From: Fulvivirga sp. M361
GTDB lineage: Bacteria; Bacteroidota; Bacteroidia; Cytophagales; Cyclobacteriaceae
DNA length: 64,000 nt
Assembly: GCF_007097395.1 (NCBI RefSeq)
Contig: NZ_VKDC01000002.1
Location: 62,001-126,000, forward strand
Direction: 5' to 3'
A model generated the notes under the pieces. The model was not told the DNA's origin. It saw only the letters and a list, made by a program, of their open reading frames with translations, and ran no database searches. Numbering within the stretch: position 1 is the first letter of the stretch; the number at the start of each line of letters is the position of its first letter. Below, piece by piece: positions 37,501 to 47,601 of the stretch. The translations under genes were made by a program, and so were the position numbers.

Positions 37501-40500
37501 TGATATTCTACATCCAATGACGCACTGGTTTGATTCGTAAATACATCGCCCGATGCATAGTTGGCTGCAATACCATTTGCCGGTACTACATTGGCCACAC
37601 CTGGTGTCAAACCCGTCGCAACATTGACTGATAGTAAATTATAGGTACTGGCAAGCGTTGATGATGGATCTACCGCGAATACCAACCCAGTAGGTAGATC
37701 ACTACAAACTGAAGCATCTAAATTTGGGTCAATGACAGGCTCCGGATCAACGGTCAGATTAATAAACTCGCTGTCACCAATACATCCGTTTACACTCACT
37801 CCCCTTACCTCATAAATAACGATAAGTGACGCATTTGTTTGATTTGTAAATATATCATTGGAAATATAATTCAATGATTGGTTGCTTGCCGGAAAAGCGG
37901 CATTACCAGCGTTAGGGGTAAGCCCTAAGGGTATAGTAACATCTACAATATTATAACTGGCAGCTCCCACAGAAACAGGGGCCGTCAACAAGGTAATACC
38001 AGATGCTGCATCACTACATACTACCTGATCTAAACCTGTATTTACAATAGGCTCCGGGTTTATAGTAATGGTGATTAGTTGTACATCCCCTATACACCCC
38101 ACGGCACTCACTCCTTGCACTTCATATTCAACCTGGAGTGGCCCGGTAGTTTGGTTGGTAAATGTCTCAAGGTTCAGATAGTTATCCGACACAGAGTTAG
38201 CAGGTACAATAGCAGAAGTACCGGGCGTTAAACCCGCAGGCACCGAGCGCGACAAAATATTGTAATTGTCAGCCGGTATGGAGCTACCATTGGAAGCCAG
38301 GATAAGGTTTATGGGTTCGTCACTACATATTGTAGCGTCCAATGATGAACTGACCACTGGCTCAGGCTGGATAATGGCAGTAATAAATTCACTTTCACCT
38401 TCACATCCGGCAGCACTAACCCCTCTGACTTCATAAATAACGCTTAGATCACCCCCGGTAGGGTTAGTATACCTATCTGCTACAATATATCCTGCACTTA
38501 CATTAGAAGCAGGAATAAGAACATTAGACCCATTAGCCGTTACTCCCGTCGGAACAGTGACACCTATAACATTAAAATTTGCAGCAGTCACTGATGCCCC
38601 ATTCGTAGCAAAATTGATATTGATAGGTATATCACTACAGACTGTATTATCGAGGGCTGTACTTATTACAGGTTCAGGGTTGTAAGTAATCGTAATTGTT
38701 TCATTGTCACCCAAACATCCGTCTGCACTTCTTCCTCTGATCACATAATCAACGGTTAATGGTATGCTTCCCGTATTGGTAAAAATGGCGTTTAGAATAT
38801 AATTCGCAGCTACACCATTGGCTGCGCTAACGTTACCGGGGTCACTTACCAGACCAGTTTGCGGTGTTATAGATACTACATCAAAACTAATGGCCCCGAC
38901 TGACGTACCATTTGTATTAAGTGTAACTCCAACCGTTTGCCCACTACACCTGACTGCATCCAGATTAGGGTCAATGACAGGTTCCGGATTAACGGTCAGT
39001 GTTACCGTTTCGGTATCACCAACGCACAAATCCGCGCTAACCCCTTGCACCTCATACGTAACATTAAGTGCAGCACCGGTTTGATTCGTGTAAATATCGT
39101 TTGAAATATAATTATCTGATTGGCCAGATGCAGGGATACCTGCATTGCCCGGGTCAGCTGTTAAGCCAGTAGGAACAGACACACTCAATATATTATAAGT
39201 AGCGGCAGCCACTGCTGTACCTGCCGACGCCAAAGTTATTGACGCTACATCATCACTACAAACTGTATTGGATATAGATGGATTCACCACAGGTTCCGGC
39301 CTGATAGTCACAGTTACAGGTAAAAGGTCACCTTCACACCCATCTGCACTTATACCTCGTACATTGTAAATAACATCAATATTGTTTATTGTTTGATTCG
39401 TATAACGATCACCTGATATATGACCTGCCGGTACACCATTGCCAGGCCCGGCATTCCCGGTATTAGCCAAAAGACCTCCTGGAACATTGATTGAGACAAC
39501 ATTAAAGGAGGCAGCATTCACTGAAACTCCATCTGATGCAAGGGTTACTCCAATGGCATCATCGCTACAAGCAATGTCGTCTAACGCAGGATCAATGACG
39601 GGTTCAGGGTTGATGGTGGCATTAATAACTAAAGGATTACCCAGACAACCACTCATACTGACAGGTATCACCGTATATTCTACTATTACCGGTGAGGCCG
39701 TATTATTTGTATAGTGATCATTGGCCAGGTAATTGGCTGAAACGCCCGATTGAGGAACCGTAGCATTAGTCACATCAGCCGTAATTGCAAGAGGAACATC
39801 CACCAGGGTTACATTGTAATTAGCCGCCACCACGCTACCGGCTGCCACATCAAGCGTCAAACCCAGTGCAGCATCGCTACACTGAATAACGTCCAATCCC
39901 GTTGCCATTACTGGTTCAGGATCAATCGTTACCACGACATTCACAGGCGCACCTTCACAATTATCAGCGCTTACAGGAGTAACTACATAAGTAACATTCA
40001 AAGGCCCTCCGGTGGTATTCGTGAAGTTGTCATTAAAAATAGCTGCATCTGTAAGTCCATTCCCAGTAGTTGGGCCTGTATTAGCGGATAAACCCGGCGC
40101 TACGGAGGCAGTAACATTGTAATTACTTGCCGCCACCGGACTGGATATATCTACAGCCAATGTCACTTCTGTGTTGCTATCGCTACAAACTATTTTAGAT
40201 AAAGCAGAACTGAGTACTGGTCTTGGGTTGATGGTTACGGGCTTAGGAGGTACAGTCCCTGAACAATTTCCCGTTGTACTCGTAGGCGTTACCAAAACAT
40301 TACCACCTGTATTACCAAAATTGACCGTAATGGCTGCCGACCCTTGTCCGGATATAATCGAAGAGCCAACCGGCACCTGCCAATCATAAGTAGTATTAGG
40401 TAAGCTTGCTGTAGAGAATGAAACTCCCGCCTCGTTAGCGCACACCTCATCCGGCCCTGTAATGGTCAAACCTGTTGGTGCATTTTCTACCACTATTGTT

Positions 40501-43500
40501 TTTGTTTCAATGATACCGTCGCAATTAACATTTGTAAATGCGGCCGTTTCAACAACTGAAATGTCTGCGGTACCACTTGTAGGAAACTGTAGAATAACAA
40601 AAGGGTCGTTGATCGTACCACCACCAAACGTTGTAAAAAGAGGATTGATCGTCCAGGTATAAGTTGTTCCTGGAGGGCCGGGAGTAATCTGGTAGATCTG
40701 CAAAGAACTTGCGTCAACACATTGAAAATCGTCCCCCACAATGTCATTATTACCTGGCCTTGAACTTACGGTAATTTCAACCTGGGCATCGTTAAAACAG
40801 CTTTCCCCGGAAGTGGTCTCAGTAATCCTTGCAAAATATATATCTCCATCGCTCACCTCCACGTCTGTGGGATCAGGAACAGGAATAGTGTATGCTGCAT
40901 CAACAAACCATGCAACGGTACGATTGGCAGTTATTCCATTGGCCACATCATCATCCATCGTCCTTAAATCAACTCCGGCAATGGCTCCTGCACCAAAAAC
41001 ACCGGACCCGGGTGTGTCTTCGCAAAATTCAGTTTCAGGATTAGTGATGTCCTGGTCCGCTGTTGCAGGTAAATCGATTACGGTAAAGGTCATTGAACCT
41101 GGTCCTGGCACAATATTCTGGCAGTTTGAACCACTGAGCGTCTCTGTGATCAGAGCATAAAACTCATCTCCATCATTTACAGTTACTATAGGATCAGGTC
41201 CTGGTCCTGTTAACGGAACAGGAATCGTGCGATTAACGTCCGTAAACCACTGAACTGACCTATTAGGAGTTCCTCCGGTTACAACTCCATCATACACTGA
41301 CAGATCTACACCCGTCGTAACTGTTCCATTGAATGTATCTTCACAGAACTGATCTGTTGCGTCTGTTCCAATGGGTGCTGCAATTTTAGTGATGATCACC
41401 TCTTCTGAGGCCGGAGAACAGACACCAAATTGACTCACTACATTCCAAAAAACACTATTTGCCCCATCTTGAAGGCCTCTGACAGTTGTACCTGTATCAA
41501 ATATATTATCAAATGTTAAACTGGTCGAAGATGCTTCTCTAACTATAATGTCGTCTATTCCCTGGGTTTCATCCCCGGCATTACCACGTATCCTTACTTC
41601 TATTTGAAGATCGTTTACAGCAGATACATCTAACCCCAAGCTGGATACGGGAAGCTCTAACAGTGATGGTCCGGAATCATTTACAACTCGGGTTAATTCA
41701 CCAAACCTTGTTCTTGCCCCATCCAAAACATAGTATATTTCAATGAAATCACCTGTTTCCAGGTCACCGTTTTTATAAAGTAAGGCAGTTATATCGACGG
41801 TGTTAATGGTAGAAACATCAATAACATCTGAAAGCCAAAAAGCCGAAGTACTCCCATCGCCCAGGTCACGACCTTCAAATCGCCCTGAACGAACTTCAAA
41901 GTAATCTCCGGAAGGGAAATAATTAACTAAAGAAGATACGTCTGTAGTCCATCCAAACAAACCTGTATCGGCACTTGTTCCGTCAGCAAGATCATCAAAA
42001 TTTTCATAGTACAACGTTCCTGTCGTTGACCAGAACCCAGTGGCGGCTGCCGGGCTTGCAGCTGTTGCACTAAGTACATAGAAATCATCACATGTTTGAT
42101 CATCAGCCTGAGCGGCTGGCGGTGCAGGCTGTGTATCTTCGGTAATGGTAACCGATAAATCAACTCTACTCTGACATAATGTTGTCGTATTTTCTACTAC
42201 TGCATGAAAAGTAGCCGTTGTAGAATTAGTTGGTATAAATATTTCATCACGTGTAGCAGACCCGGAAATAGCCCCTGCGGCAGGCACAGCATCTATGGTA
42301 AGCGCTGCATCCTGGTACCACCGAATTCTTGTTCCCGCTGGTGGCACATCCACTGAAAGAGCAACACCGGTACCCGGATTACTACAGGCAATTCCATTTA
42401 CAGCATTCGTAGGATCAGAAGGACGAGGATTAATAATAACATTATGTGGGCCCGAGGGCAAACCAGTAGCAGTACAAAATGAGGTTACATTTACTATGGA
42501 AGTGATTTCATACCCATACGTTCCAGGAGTAGTCCCCAGGTCCGCAACATAGTCAGGTTGAATTCTAAATACGCCAGAAGCATCTACTACCTGATTATTA
42601 ATAACTATCGGTGCTCCTCCGTTAATGGTATAAGTTATATCGTATTGTTGCGTAGCATCATCCGGAGCCAGGTCAACAACAATGTCCGGTGCATCTGTAT
42701 TGGCTGCCACATCATCTTCACAAGCAGCCGGCTCAACAGTAACTCCCTCAATGGTAGGTGGAGCCACAGCGCTCTCTGCTATCGTGGCGCTTCCTGTTAT
42801 ATTGGGTGATGGAGCGTTAACAGTGCAATTAACCGTTGTACCCAGATCCGTAACTGAGGTTACCACATATACGTCATTGGTGGGTGGACTAACAACCGTG
42901 GTTGAACCAGGAATTGTATAAGGAGATGTAACACTATTGTCCGTTGTCGGATTGCCATTTCTTTCATAGGTAACATTAAAAGGTCCCGTCCCGGTAAATG
43001 TTATGACAGCCGGCGGCGCAGGGTTTCCCGCACATACAGATCCGCCACCGGAAACCGTCGCTGTCGGCAATGGATTTATGGTAACTTCGGTAGGTGCAGA
43101 TAGGTTACTTGTACAAAACGTGGGAGTAACACCAATTGCCTCGACGGTGTAATCACCTGATTCAGCAACTGTTCCCAGTGTGATCGTGGCATTCGTTTCT
43201 CCAGGTACTGCCACACCATTCCTATACCACTGATAACTATCTGCAGCAGCATTACTATTGGCTGTAAGTACTGTTGTAACATCTTCACAGATGTCAGTTG
43301 AAGGAGTCGTTATTGTGGGATCTGACGGAATAGGATTGACAGTAAAACGTGTAAAACCGCTGGTAACCTGAGAACAAGCACCATTTGTCACCAAGGCCCG
43401 ATAATCATAGGTCACCGGAGAAGTGCCTCCAGCAGTTAGCGCTGCTTCTGAAATTATCGTAAAATCGTCAAAACCAGCTCCCAAACCGTTGAATGGGCCA

Positions 43501-45719
43501 CCATTCACTGAACGTTGCCAAATGATTGTCGATCCTGTATTTCCGGACAAGATGATATTTCCGGTACCGTCCCCTGAACAAATTTCAGTTCCTCCGGAAA
43601 CCGTTCCTGCGACCGACACAGCGTCAATATCAAAGTCAAAATTTACGAATCCTGTCTGACATTCATCACCATCATCATCACCATTAACATACCTTCTTCT
43701 TACTCGGATCCTGCGTGTACCACTGGCTGTACTGCTGGTTATATCCACTGTAACCGACTGGCCATTTCTCGGCCCAACAAAACTTAGATTATCATCAAGG
43801 GTTCCTCCACCAAAACGCCAGTCATACTCTACCGTCCCTCCTGGTGTTCCTGTGCCAGCCGGATCAGGTACCGTAAAAACAATATTAGGTGCATCTGCAC
43901 AGATTGGGAAAGTAGAAGTAGAGTTAATTGTTCCGGGATTTGAAAGAGCCTCTCTTATATCAATAGTAGTTGGAATGGCTTCACTCAAACAATCGGTTCC
44001 TGTGCCGGTTGTAGGCCTTTGGTAAGCTGCCCAAACTGTGTAAGTACCGGCTGTGGTATTATTAGGTACAACGCCGCTGGCAATTGCACCAAGTGTAGTT
44101 CCTCCTGTTTGTATAATGAAATTGCCACCGGCATTTGGGTCATCGTCAAACCAGTTTACAAAATCGAAATTTCCCGGAGGTGGAATTGTGATCTCGAAAT
44201 CCGGCAATGTATTACCATTACAAATATCCTTTGGAACTGCTGTGGGAACAGGTGGCTGTTGTACAAGAATAATTTCAGCTTCATCTGTAACCGGAGCATT
44301 ATCACCGTTTACAAGATCATTATTATCAGGGGAGAGATTGTCAAATGGGAAAACCCCATCATTATCATAGGCATTACAAATATTCCACATCCGCAGTTGT
44401 ACGACAAACCTCTTACCCGCCGGAGCAAAGACATTGGTTGGTAAAACCCTGATGTCATAGGAAGGGTCTAAAGGAGTAGTTTCATCGGCAGTAGCTAAGA
44501 AAACCGGTTGGCTAAAAAAGGGAAATGCCGTGATAGTACCATTTCCCTCGGGAGTGGCATCCACCTCAACATCACTTAAAAAATCAGCATCTGCAGCGTT
44601 AGTACCGTAAACATATTGGTACCACCTTTTTTGAGTGTTAGGCCTGTCAAATATACCATCAACAGGATTATCATCGTCTTCCAACAACGTTGTTGCAACA
44701 CAATTGAGCACTGTAGAATTGTTAAAATTAACAGTAACATCTTCGCCCTCACAAACCTCTATTTCAGTATCACCATCCAGGGGATCTATAATGTCTATCT
44801 GCCCCAGGTTATTATTGGCAAGATCATCAAATACTTCAAAGGTTACCGTTTCACCGACATTGGTACACCTGCCTTGATTAGTGTACACTAAAAAAGCAGG
44901 GACAGCAAAATTACATTCTGTCCCATTGTCAGGATATGTAAATGTATCTGTTGCTTCCCATTGCTGTGCATTTATATTTAATTCGCCCGGGTTAAGAATA
45001 GTAGGTCTGACAAATGGAATACCAATTCCTGCCTCAAACTGAAAATTAAAACTAAAAAATACTGTATTGGGATCCTGATACTGAATACCTGTTAAAGACA
45101 TACTGTAAGACACATTTCTTGGTCCACAGAGATCTGAATCCGAACCACCCGTATCAGTAGCAATTCCACCGGTTTGAGAACAAGGCTGGCCCCCGGCCAC
45201 ATCATTGTTTTGAATTACTGTAGATCCTGCGTTTGCATCACCTACATCGAACACTGCCATAGCATACCAGTAATTGGTACCATTTGTAAGGCCCGTGAAC
45301 TGAGCTCCCCCGTAGGGATAAGAGCCGTCAGCCGATGCTCCGGCAAATGGTGGATTAGTAGGGTCATCCGCTCCATCAAAACCGATCGCTCTACTATCAA
45401 AAAAACCGGGCGGCACTCCTATTCCATTGTGATGGTTCAAAACATCCGCACTGGTCAACACCCCAGGATCAGCGGTATATAAGGTCACATATACTGTTCC
45501 TGCTTCATTCATGGAGGTACGAAACCAGGCCGTAGTTAGTGAAAACCCAGCAAAAACAGCGGCAAAATTAAAATCAACAGCCGGTGAAACACTACACAGT
45601 TCTTCCTCTACGGGGTCCGTGTTTAAAAAATCTTCGCCTTTGACAACAGAAATTGTTGACAGAATAACCAATAAAAAAACGGCAATATGCCTGAATAAAG
45701 AGGATAAAGATGTCGCCAA
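31599..45719 (-). CDS. Giant T9SS type-B sorted, repeat-rich surface protein (4706 aa)
   Basis: One uninterrupted frame of 14.1 kb encodes a protein of roughly 480-490 kDa. Order: signal peptide (HIAVFLLVILSTISVVKG); an N-terminal beta domain; Ig/PKD-like segments; a lectin-like beta-sandwich (around 41540-42030, starting YYENFDDLADG and ending QGIDDIIVRE); about 19 tandem repeats of ~103 residues (34320-40230); a few divergent repeats; two PKD units (LTWDFGDGSPR, FSWDWDDGNV); and the type-B C-terminal domain (PNAFTPNPNG, NINDVFLPI, FDRWGNLIF, GVYVYRLELL, RVGDVTLIR). It should be exported by the type IX system as a long fibre for adhesion or gliding, like SprB-type adhesins. The next gene is its PorP/SprF partner. 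No frameshift was detected. Confidence 0.93.
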   Translation of the reverse strand: MATSLSSLFRHIAVFLLVILSTISVVKGEDFLNTDPVEEELCSVSPAVDFNFAAVFAGFSLTTAWFRTSMNEAGTVYVTLYTADPGVLTSADVLNHHNGIGVPPGFFDSRAIGFDGADDPTNPPFAGASADGSYPYGGAQFTGLTNGTNYWYAMAVFDVGDANAGSTVIQNNDVAGGQPCSQTGGIATDTGGSDSDLCGPRNVSYSMSLTGIQYQDPNTVFFSFNFQFEAGIGIPFVRPTILNPGELNINAQQWEATDTFTYPDNGTECNFAVPAFLVYTNQGRCTNVGETVTFEVFDDLANNNLGQIDIIDPLDGDTEIEVCEGEDVTVNFNNSTVLNCVATTLLEDDDNPVDGIFDRPNTQKRWYQYVYGTNAADADFLSDVEVDATPEGNGTITAFPFFSQPVFLATADETTPLDPSYDIRVLPTNVFAPAGKRFVVQLRMWNICNAYDNDGVFPFDNLSPDNNDLVNGDNAPVTDEAEIILVQQPPVPTAVPKDICNGNTLPDFEITIPPPGNFDFVNWFDDDPNAGGNFIIQTGGTTLGAIASGVVPNNTTAGTYTVWAAYQRPTTGTGTDCLSEAIPTTIDIREALSNPGTINSTSTFPICADAPNIVFTVPDPAGTGTPGGTVEYDWRFGGGTLDDNLSFVGPRNGQSVTVDITSSTASGTRRIRVRRRYVNGDDDGDECQTGFVNFDFDIDAVSVAGTVSGGTEICSGDGTGNIILSGNTGSTIIWQRSVNGGPFNGLGAGFDDFTIISEAALTAGGTSPVTYDYRALVTNGACSQVTSGFTRFTVNPIPSDPTITTPSTDICEDVTTVLTANSNAAADSYQWYRNGVAVPGETNATITLGTVAESGDYTVEAIGVTPTFCTSNLSAPTEVTINPLPTATVSGGGSVCAGNPAPPAVITFTGTGPFNVTYERNGNPTTDNSVTSPYTIPGSTTVVSPPTNDVYVVTSVTDLGTTVNCTVNAPSPNITGSATIAESAVAPPTIEGVTVEPAACEDDVAANTDAPDIVVDLAPDDATQQYDITYTINGGAPIVINNQVVDASGVFRIQPDYVADLGTTPGTYGYEITSIVNVTSFCTATGLPSGPHNVIINPRPSDPTNAVNGIACSNPGTGVALSVDVPPAGTRIRWYQDAALTIDAVPAAGAISGSATRDEIFIPTNSTTATFHAVVENTTTLCQSRVDLSVTITEDTQPAPPAAQADDQTCDDFYVLSATAASPAAATGFWSTTGTLYYENFDDLADGTSADTGLFGWTTDVSSLVNYFPSGDYFEVRSGRFEGRDLGDGSTSAFWLSDVIDVSTINTVDITALLYKNGDLETGDFIEIYYVLDGARTRFGELTRVVNDSGPSLLELPVSSLGLDVSAVNDLQIEVRIRGNAGDETQGIDDIIVREASSTSLTFDNIFDTGTTVRGLQDGANSVFWNVVSQFGVCSPASEEVIITKIAAPIGTDATDQFCEDTFNGTVTTGVDLSVYDGVVTGGTPNRSVQWFTDVNRTIPVPLTGPGPDPIVTVNDGDEFYALITETLSGSNCQNIVPGPGSMTFTVIDLPATADQDITNPETEFCEDTPGSGVFGAGAIAGVDLRTMDDDVANGITANRTVAWFVDAAYTIPVPDPTDVEVSDGDIYFARITETTSGESCFNDAQVEITVSSRPGNNDIVGDDFQCVDASSLQIYQITPGPPGTTYTWTINPLFTTFGGGTINDPFVILQFPTSGTADISVVETAAFTNVNCDGIIETKTIVVENAPTGLTITGPDEVCANEAGVSFSTASLPNTTYDWQVPVGSSIISGQGSAAITVNFGNTGGNVLVTPTSTTGNCSGTVPPKPVTINPRPVLSSALSKIVCSDSNTEVTLAVDISSPVAASNYNVTASVAPGLSANTGPTTGNGLTDAAIFNDNFTNTTGGPLNVTYVVTPVSADNCEGAPVNVVVTIDPEPVMATGLDVIQCSDAALGLTLDVAAGSVVAANYNVTLVDVPLAITADVTNATVPQSGVSANYLANDHYTNNTASPVIVEYTVIPVSMSGCLGNPLVINATINPEPVIDPALDDIACSDDAIGVTLASDGVSVNAASFNVVSINVPGGLLANTGNAGPGNGVPAGHISGDRYTNQTINNIDVIYNVRGISADGCEGDLLPVTVTIRPEPVVNPSISNTVCSDDVASITLASAGTAVAAATYNILSVSVPTGLTADPGNAGIPASGQSDNYISNDIYTNQTGAALNVTYEVQGVSADLCVGDTETVTLTVNPEPVIDPNLDAVRCSGQTVGVTLNTNGTSVGAISFDVVSITPQTGLVSDPGNVSAANGVAANYILNAIFTNTGSIPLTVDYVIRGRSADGCLGDNETITITYNPEPVISTALDNTVCSDIPININFATNGASVTAANFNVIGVTVPTGVTANGSNVLIPASNVSAGYIVADRYTNPTGGDLSVIYEVRGVSAAGCEGESEFITAIIQPEPVVSSSLDATICSDEPINLILASNGSSIPADNYNILSRSVPAGLTPGTSAIVPANSVSDNYLNLETFTNQTTGPLQVEYEVQGVSAVGCIGDVQLITITINPEPIVNTGLDQVVCSDAASGITLLTAPVSVGAASYNIVDVTIPLGLTPNAGNAAFPASNQSLNYISNDIFTNQTNASLIVIYEVRGVSVNGCIGDSEFINLTVDPEPVIDPNLDASVCSDLPTGLVFAVDPSSTLASTYNLLSVNVATGLTPGVANVVPANGIAANYASGDVFTNQTSASLDVEYQVRGNSSAGCIGDIETITITINPEPVIDPNLDKTLCSDSPIELTLNTNGISITADNYNIVGINIPTGLTRTGAAIPATAVTDNYLFTDVYNNITNASLDVIYEVRGVSAGCIGESEFITVTIDPEPVISPNLDRTECSDVATGLVLTTTGTSATAASYDVLSISPHIDLTPDPANAVVANGVPANYLENNRYNNITNNSQDVVYEVRARSGDNCLSDIVFITVTIDPEPVIDPGLDRSACSDEATNLVLGTNGSSIGATSFNITNITVGGGLVADPLNNAVPASSVPATYLSAHRFRNATNGPLNVTYEVVGVSNDGCEGDSRTITVTIDAGPVVDPNLDATVCSDDPIGVTFDILTGSVAASNYNLINVTANPSLNPAVGNVAPAFGQPANYIANDSYTNTTSIPLEVIYEVRGVSSLGCVGPSELITVTIDPEPVVDPNLNRTVCSDEAVGLILATNGVSVGASQYNVLNVTIPAIPGVSADGANATVPFNGVVAGYLSNDKYTNTTSVTQNVVYEVIGVSGSTCPGDTRLITISILPEPIVNAGLDAVVCSDDPVGITLDIETGSVAAAGYNIINKSVPGGLIPGGSNVPVPANGVGVGYLTTDMYTNTTGGPINVTYEVRAVSADNCIGDSRFIQVTINPEPVISPSLINAVCSDDQIAITLNTNGISVGATDYDILNVVIPTDLAADPGNVANLGLPVNGVADNAIFGDRYTNVTSNPLIVEYEVRGRSADNCFSDPGIIRVTINPEPVVNPALDATVCSGDISDIALSTNGISVAAASYNLISNNVIAGAATPQAGNATSGGTINQDGIRNDRFDNTGTVDAVIEYRVVPVSPAGCEGEEEIILLTVQPEPVLDPALSPAPVCSALPSMITLRETPGTAVATTFNITGIAVQNGLIPGVGNSTIANGLPANAIFNDVYTNTTNNQLTVTYTIAPVTAAGCVGENATVIFTINPAPALADLNKVVCSEDASGIILGTALTSTAATDYDIIAIRPDGGLTPDAGNVTTGSTSDINYLSADIFTNPTNNPLTVEYDVVPVSGPGCRGPLSTVVLTIEPGVTVIDPGDEFICSGDATTISVQSPTVPTSGDITFIVTSVASSGLVTGQSIFLQLNNPSTITDVLTNNDDTPETVTYTILPRATGANNGAGCLGTSETVTVNVEPLPKLEFTQNFLSICEGQNLDNLDNFLTTPTLPSGGGTVEFVLNGDPVATGGVTGFSPGGTVFNPGDEILDVLNNPTTSNQTVTYTFTPRSVGTLSGSCIGNDVTLVVTVTPRPTVIADPAELIPGTLDVEICSGEPRVIDLTTDVANTISSWTVTDNPNVEGEFGSLGSSLFLSLINTSAVPQNLTYTITPFSLFDNTCTGVPIVMNVTVNPSPDVVIIDPEPKRCDGEAADILLNGNTPGTRFEWEAQVISGSVILPSSAGTGTNGDFINHVLVNNGTTPAIIRYTIRAFYDKITADPGSAVCDGLIPGFVTLTLSPPVNASILPASDGTNPRFRCAGNTEAIQFSLLGAAPFTLILDKIENGVVTRETLNSLPSQHVILATESVEYRIVEVIDANNCNARPSDNVEIVFEEAIADFTINGSKNPAPVTLDFNTGTVDVAIVLNNFNPANIYEMSIGDSTFTPPGASFTYTFTEPSPFGSIGVIAELFVDAPNVVLPCNDRESFFIQVVPAPVTIAAVLDFDEGCAPHTVNFESFRENLTLSRNVIIGSLTWDFGDGSPRITTPNPTHIFTAPGAYNVIVSGSNGYPGGDNEGQASLTVLVLENPSANFSSNQKVVFIPDQAFRPINNSSPATDDVIFSWDWDDGNVTIDDPTPEHFYEQEGEYIVELTVDIAYESGITCTATFSDTVNVEEGGFTKTPNAFTPNPNGPPGGEFDPNSPGAANNINDVFLPITEGVVEFRMLIFDRWGNLIFESDNKRFGWDGYDSNGNLLPAGVYVYRLELLLSDGNRTTRVGDVTLIR
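34320..40230 (-). repeat. About 19 tandem ~103-residue PKD-like repeats in the giant gene
   Basis: Each unit opens with PEPVIDPNLD or a close variant, then a CSD, a short strand (VGLTL, IGVTF), YNI or FNV, xGL, GN, YxxNDxYTN, LxVxYEVRGVSxxGCxGD and ITVTI. There are about 19 clear units, plus four diverged ones toward the C-terminus. Two cysteines per unit, one in CSD and one in GCxGD, could form one disulfide per repeat. At the DNA level the units differ widely in codon choice, so the array is old rather than recently expanded. Confidence 0.85.
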
Positions 45720-45936
45720 AATAGTCCTTTAATTTTCTCCAAATAAAGTTGATAGTTTATATGAAAGCCAACCATTCGTAAATTAATACCTTATGTAAGC
45801 AATAAGTAAACAGTAAATAACTATCAACAACGTTCATCAGCACTTACTATAAACGTTATCTTTGCAAGATATTTAATTTCTTTCATAACTTATCAATTTC
45901 ATTTTGATTCTTCTACCTTTGTACCCCATAGGTTAA

Positions 45937-47583
<1,647 letters not shown>

Positions 47584-47601
47584 TCTAATAGGATATCAGT
47601 A

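Noticed and set aside
34320-40230. Regular ~310-bp periodicity that might suggest a CRISPR or satellite array
   Set aside because: The period lies inside one long open frame and reflects protein repeats; there are no short identical repeats or spacers.
31700-45732. Many plus-strand open frames opposite the giant adhesin gene
   Set aside because: They are frame shadows of a Thr/Val/Asn-rich coding sequence; none has a protein-like sequence or start context.
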